In this document: piece by piece, positions 59,871 to 64,000 of the stretch
Position numbering within the stretch: the first letter of the stretch is position 1
Layout of the letters: every line of letters begins with the position of its first letter
Assembly (NCBI GenBank): GCA_026724425.1
Contig: JAIUCV010000103.1
Coordinates: forward strand, 3,194,936-3,258,935
From: Erythrophleum ivorense
Lineage: Eukaryota > Streptophyta > Magnoliopsida > Fabales > Fabaceae
DNA: 64,000 nt
Direction: 5' to 3'
Translations under genes and position numbers: made by a program
Notes under the pieces: model-generated
Database searches by the model: none
What the model was told of the DNA's origin: nothing
Seen by the model: the letters and a program-made list of their open reading frames with translations, nothing else

Positions 59871-62037
59871 CTGCCATTGTCAATATTCACCTGTCCGCTC
59901 TTTCACTTGGTCAACTCAGCGGCAAGCGTCAATTTTTTGAATTTTATTAATAAAAAATTTAATTTCTTAAAAAAATTAACTTGTATATCAGACTAAGTAT
60001 AATTTTTTATAATTTTTATTATAATATATATAAATATTTTTAAAAATTGAATTATTTAATATTAAACTGTAAAAGATTATATATTTGTGATATTATTATT
60101 AAACTTTTTTAATTAAAAAATATGATAACAGAAATATAAAAAATTATATATAATTTCAAGGACGATTATGTCCCTGTCAATAATAAAAATGACAAATAGG
60201 TCCTTTTCACTCTTCCTTCGCTGCTGGGCTCGAAGTCGGTCAGACAGACAGCGAGTCACGGTCGTGAAAGTTACATGTCTCCTTTAAAACTTCCCTATTA
60301 AGCTTAGTTTAATTTCTCTTTAAGGGAGAGTTAGTTCGATAATGATATGATTAAAAGCAAAGCGGAATAAATATATTCTAAAATAAATGCTATATATATA
60401 ATTAATCAATAGTACATACCTTATAATGATACACTACTTTTAAGGTTCGGGTTTACTTTAATGTGCCTTACTTTATTATGAAATAATTATGGGGTGGCAA
60501 GTGAGCTTACTATCTACACTACTGGATGATTAATTAATGCAGTTTCCGATGATAATGGCCATTATTAAAAATACGTAACGCATCTCCTTTATGGCAATTA
60601 GTAGCATGGCGATATCCCAAGCTCAATTATTGATAACCCCTTTTGGAGACAGATTTCTTAAACATACATCTGAGAAACAAAAATGATGCCCCACTAGCCT
60701 TACTTTTCTGAGAGAGATGAGCAAAATCCTGAGTCAGCATTGAATTAATTATTTGGACCCTTCGGCTCTACCGACGGGACGTTTGGTATGATTCAAAAAT
60801 ATTGGGTGTTAGTATATTTGTTATGTTCTCATAATAATTATTTAATAATATTTTTTCTTTATGATAATTATTTTTTATTCACAAAATTATGATTGAGTGT
60901 AATGTGTACTAAATAATCCCTTTAGTTAATTCTGAAACATTCAGTATTATTATATTATTCATATGTTGATATATAAATAATTTTTATTTAAATTTTAAAA
61001 TTTAATTCAATCAAATTTTAAAATTAAATTACATAAATTTTACTAAGAACAATTATATTACCTAACAAAATATAATTGACAACAATATTAAGTCTTCAGC
61101 GTTACATGATTGAAAAAATCACTCTTTTGTTTTTGTAGTTTCAAATCAATCACCCATTGTTTGAGACATTCAAAGATTGTGATTATATTTAATATTATCT
61201 AATTTACTTTGATATAATATTTTAGCTGCTTTCTCATACAGCCTAAAAATGAGAAAATCTCCATGTGGCCCAGTCACAATGCATCACTTTTGTGCCACGT
61301 GACACATTATCTTAATTGAGTAATAAACTGCTAAAATTGAAAAGAGACCCATCAAACTTAGAAATAAGTAATAATATTTATAGCTTAATCCTTAATATTT
61401 TCATTTTTTATTTATTAATCCAAATATACCTTAGTTTATAAAATTCACAACTTATCTCATCTACTTTTTTATTTATTTTCCCAATAACCCCCATCTCCAT
61501 ATTCAAAGTCTTTTTGTAAAATAACACGAACTATATGCTTTTTAACATTACTGTGTACATTGTCGTATCCTTTTTTTTTTTTTTAAATCTCTGTTGATGT
61601 TACCGCCATCTCAAATGGTGGATTAACCTCATCATGTAACAGAGAGGCATTTGTTGTATCATTGTGTAATTTTGTAGAACCATAATTTTGAACAATAGTG
61701 TCTCCCGCTAATCTATGTCAAGAAAGGTAATTAAGTAAATTGACACAGGACTCCCATAAATCACATTTGGGGGTTATGAAGAAAATAAATACAGTTAAAG
61801 GGACAAGTTGTGCATTCCATAAATAAAGGGATTTGGTTAATAAATAAAAGCTTTAAAAATATTAGGATTAGGAATTAAGATATAAATGCTACTATTTGTT
61901 TGTAAGTTTGTTGATTCTCATTTTTAGTTCATTACCGAATCAACATCATGAGGCAAGTCGTATTCAAAAATGGTTGCATCGGTATGTTTAAAAAAAACTG
62001 CAGACATAGGCACTTAAATCAGTACCTAAATCTGCAA
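59871..62037. other. AT-rich intergenic region
   Basis: No gene recognised. Apart from the GC-richer 60170-60290 stretch the sequence is mostly A/T. Confidence 0.55.

Positions 62038-62117
<80 letters not shown>
62038..62117 (-). tRNA. tRNA-Leu, anticodon TAG
   Basis: The 80-nt gene folds as a class II tRNA. Acceptor stem GACAGTT pairs with AGCTGTC (one G-T pair), discriminator A. The D-arm holds the A-box-like TGGCCGAGTGGTC. The anticodon stem CCAGA/TCTGG closes loop TTTAGGC, anticodon TAG. A long variable arm follows, and the T-arm contains GTTCAAATC (B box). No intron and no encoded CCA, as expected for a nuclear gene. An A run at about 61990-61997 gives a Pol III T-terminator on the minus strand. 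Confidence 0.96.
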
Positions 62118-63573
62118 ACGTGGGCTTTTATCGTTCACTCTATTTTTAAAATTTCTCAGTTTCTAGGGCGCAAGCAAAACATTTTTTTTCCTTTTTTATA
62201 AATTATTTGCCAAAGAAAGCTGGACTTGATAATACAAGAAAGTGGCATACATAGGAAGACCACTATTTTAGCGTTTATCTGTTCCTTTCTTCTCTTGGAA
62301 ATGCATTCAATAGGGGGTCGGTGCAAAACTTTTCACCCGATTGATTTATTTTTGAGAGGGAAAAAATAAATCGTCATCCAGTGAAGTTTAAAGTAAGGAT
62401 TAGATTTAGAAATAATTTTTTTATATATTTACTATTAAGTTATTCAATTTAAATACCATAAATATGTCAAAATATTATTAAAAATGATATACTTATTATA
62501 TTTTAATTAATAAAATTTAATAGTAAAAATACTTCCTTTAAGTAATTTCAAACTCTACCAATTTGGATTAAATGAATTATGTTACAAAACAAGCTTTACT
62601 TATATGCTTAACATCTAGAGCTTTAAACTTGATAAAATTGGGTGACTTCAATATTACATAGAATTTTACTCATCGGAGTTCATTAACCCGCCGATTTTTA
62701 TTTTTATTTTGTTTTTAAGTTCAGTTGGGTTAGAACCAGTTGGTGACTTGTGCGCACCCTTGCATGTAACTCAAGGCAAACTATAATAAGTTTAAAGGAA
62801 TGTTTGGATGAAAGAAAAGGAAATTTTAATTTTAATTAAATTTGATTTAAATATAACATCTTTTTCTTAAAATATGTTTAGATTAAAGAGAATGAATGAG
62901 AAAAGAAGAAAAATAATTATTTAATTCTAAATTTAAAAAAGAGAGTTTGCAGCTGTTTGCAATAATGGCTGTTGCTTTTAACATTTTTCTTCTTTTTATA
63001 AACAGTTCAAAGGCAAAACTTTGTCCTCCTAACATAAATAAATAAATAAAATTACACAAATCTTTATTGAATTTTATTAAAATTATATAATTTTTTTCTA
63101 TTTTTAAATATATACAATTTTTTAAAATAAAAAATTATACTACAGTTTAATTCAATTTTAAATTTTTTTAACTAAAATTTTCTCAATTAATCACTCTTAC
63201 AAATTCTTTTATAGAAAATATTTTGGTTAAAAAATTTAAAAATTAAACTAAAATATATTTTTTGAAAATAAAAAAGATGCCTATGTAATTTTGTTATAAT
63301 TCAAAAAAGTTTATTTAGTTTAATAAAAAAATAAAAATCTTAAAAAAAGGTGATACTGATGCATATGCAAGATAGTCTATAACCATCAATAATTGACTAC
63401 AGCACCATCTGCTTAACTTTTCATAGAACAATTTAAAAACATTAAATACCTTTAAAACAAGAAAAAAGATTATTATTATTATAAGATCATAGTTATTAGT
63501 TGAACATATATGTTGTTCATAGGATTGGGTATAATACAATTCAGCATGTCACATAAACTGAAAATGATCCTAA
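62118..63573. other. AT-rich intergenic region
   Basis: No gene recognised between the tRNA and the kinase exon. It includes palindromic repeat copy C. The 3' UTR of the kinase gene should occupy the last few hundred bases. Confidence 0.55.
63020..63320. repeat. AT-rich palindromic (MITE-like) repeat, copy C
   Basis: The left arm (about 63035-63130) and right arm (about 63225-63315) are imperfect reverse complements and match the arms of copies A and B. TTTAAAAATTAAACTAAAATATA in this copy differs by only a few bases from the corresponding parts of the other two. Confidence 0.48.
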
Positions 63574-63819
63574 CTAAGCCTTGCAAGAAGATCTATGGCC
63601 AGTAGTACATTTTGGTAAGCATCTCAGAACAGCATTACTAGGAGGTGGCTTGTAAGTCGAGAAAAACTCAGGGTCCTCTTCAAGGGATTCACTATAGCTC
63701 TCCAAAATAGAAACAATCTCATCAAAATGTGGCCTTTTATCTGGATTGCTTGACCAGCATCTGTTGATGAGATGACTAAATGCCCTTGGACATTCAGGTG
63801 GCAATGGCGGCCTTGCATT
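63574..63819 (-). CDS. 3' exon of a Raf-like Ser/Thr protein kinase (partial)
   Basis: Only the last coding exon is in the window: 81 codons plus stop, starting after a TTTATGTGTAG acceptor. It encodes NARPPLPPECPRAFSHLI, then NRCWSSNPDKRPHFDEIV (kinase subdomain XI with the invariant Arg of CW..xPxxRP), then a tail ending LPKCTTGHRSSCKA. This is the C terminus of a plant Raf-like MAPKKK (group C, HT1-like), which phosphorylate Ser/Thr and act in stress or stomatal signalling. The catalytic loop and ATP site would be encoded beyond 64000. Which member it is cannot be decided from 81 residues. Confidence 0.85.
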   Translation of the reverse strand, partial: NARPPLPPECPRAFSHLINRCWSSNPDKRPHFDEIVSILESYSESLEEDPEFFSTYKPPPSNAVLRCLPKCTTGHRSSCKA

Positions 63820-64000
63820 CTACACATAAAACAAGTGGAAAAATACACAGTAAATTTCGCATTCCAAACAGAATCAAGCACAGAGAAGCACTCAAAGTTG
63901 TAACTAATGAAATTTTTTCAAGGTTCATCATGAACAGGACAATATTTAGTATATAATGCAGCTAAGATGGAAAAGTCTCTACCTTTCAATATTGTCGATA

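Noticed and set aside
63983..64000. Apparent upstream exon of the kinase at the window edge (AAAG followed by GTAGAG)
   Set aside because: In the phase needed by the last exon it contains a stop codon, so the donor-like site is probably chance.
1..64000. CRISPR array, operon or prokaryotic-type system
   Set aside because: No regularly spaced repeats with unique spacers; introns, LTR elements and plant gene families show this is a plant nuclear region.

Overview
The window is nuclear DNA from a flowering plant, most likely a core eudicot. It is AT-rich, its introns follow GT..AG, it holds Ty1/copia retrotransposons and MITE-like palindromes, and its genes are typical of plants. The species cannot be named from the sequence alone.

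Layout. 1-2900: AT-rich, no recognisable gene. 3044-3955 (+): intronless DUF1645 gene with a TATA box about 100 bp upstream. 4000-11200: long gene-poor stretch with a 180-bp imperfect tandem duplication at 8283-8640. 11220-16309 (-): complete 12-exon DXR gene (plastid MEP pathway, 471 aa). 16310-20898: AT-rich spacer with two palindromic elements. 20899-27473 (-): decayed copia element with both LTRs, split by a 2.25-kb insertion that has its own inverted termini. 27781-38485 (-): complete 12-exon PEX14 gene (peroxisomal docking protein, 533 aa). Its ninth intron holds a whole copia element (29757-34922), which in turn holds a hAT-like element (33710-34391). 38771-45660: AT-rich, no confident gene. 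45661-46702 (-): three-exon R2R3-MYB gene of the WER/GL1/MYB82 type. 50699-54592 (-): 5' half of a third copia element. 56195-58795 (-): kinesin-light-chain-related TPR gene (KLCR/CMU family) with an intron in its 5' UTR. 62038-62117 (-): tRNA-Leu(TAG). 63574-63819 (-): last exon of a Raf-like protein kinase whose other exons lie beyond the right edge.

The genes are unrelated housekeeping, signalling and developmental genes, as expected for a plant chromosome arm, and do not form a pathway. All recognised protein genes except the DUF1645 gene, and all three copia elements, lie on the minus strand. The most informative structure is the layered transposon history between DXR and PEX14 and inside PEX14 intron 9. 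I did not find a convincing new biological system. The findings are nested insertions, an in-frame duplication in PEX14, a duplication that abuts a splice donor, MITE-like palindromes and a few orphan exon-like segments.
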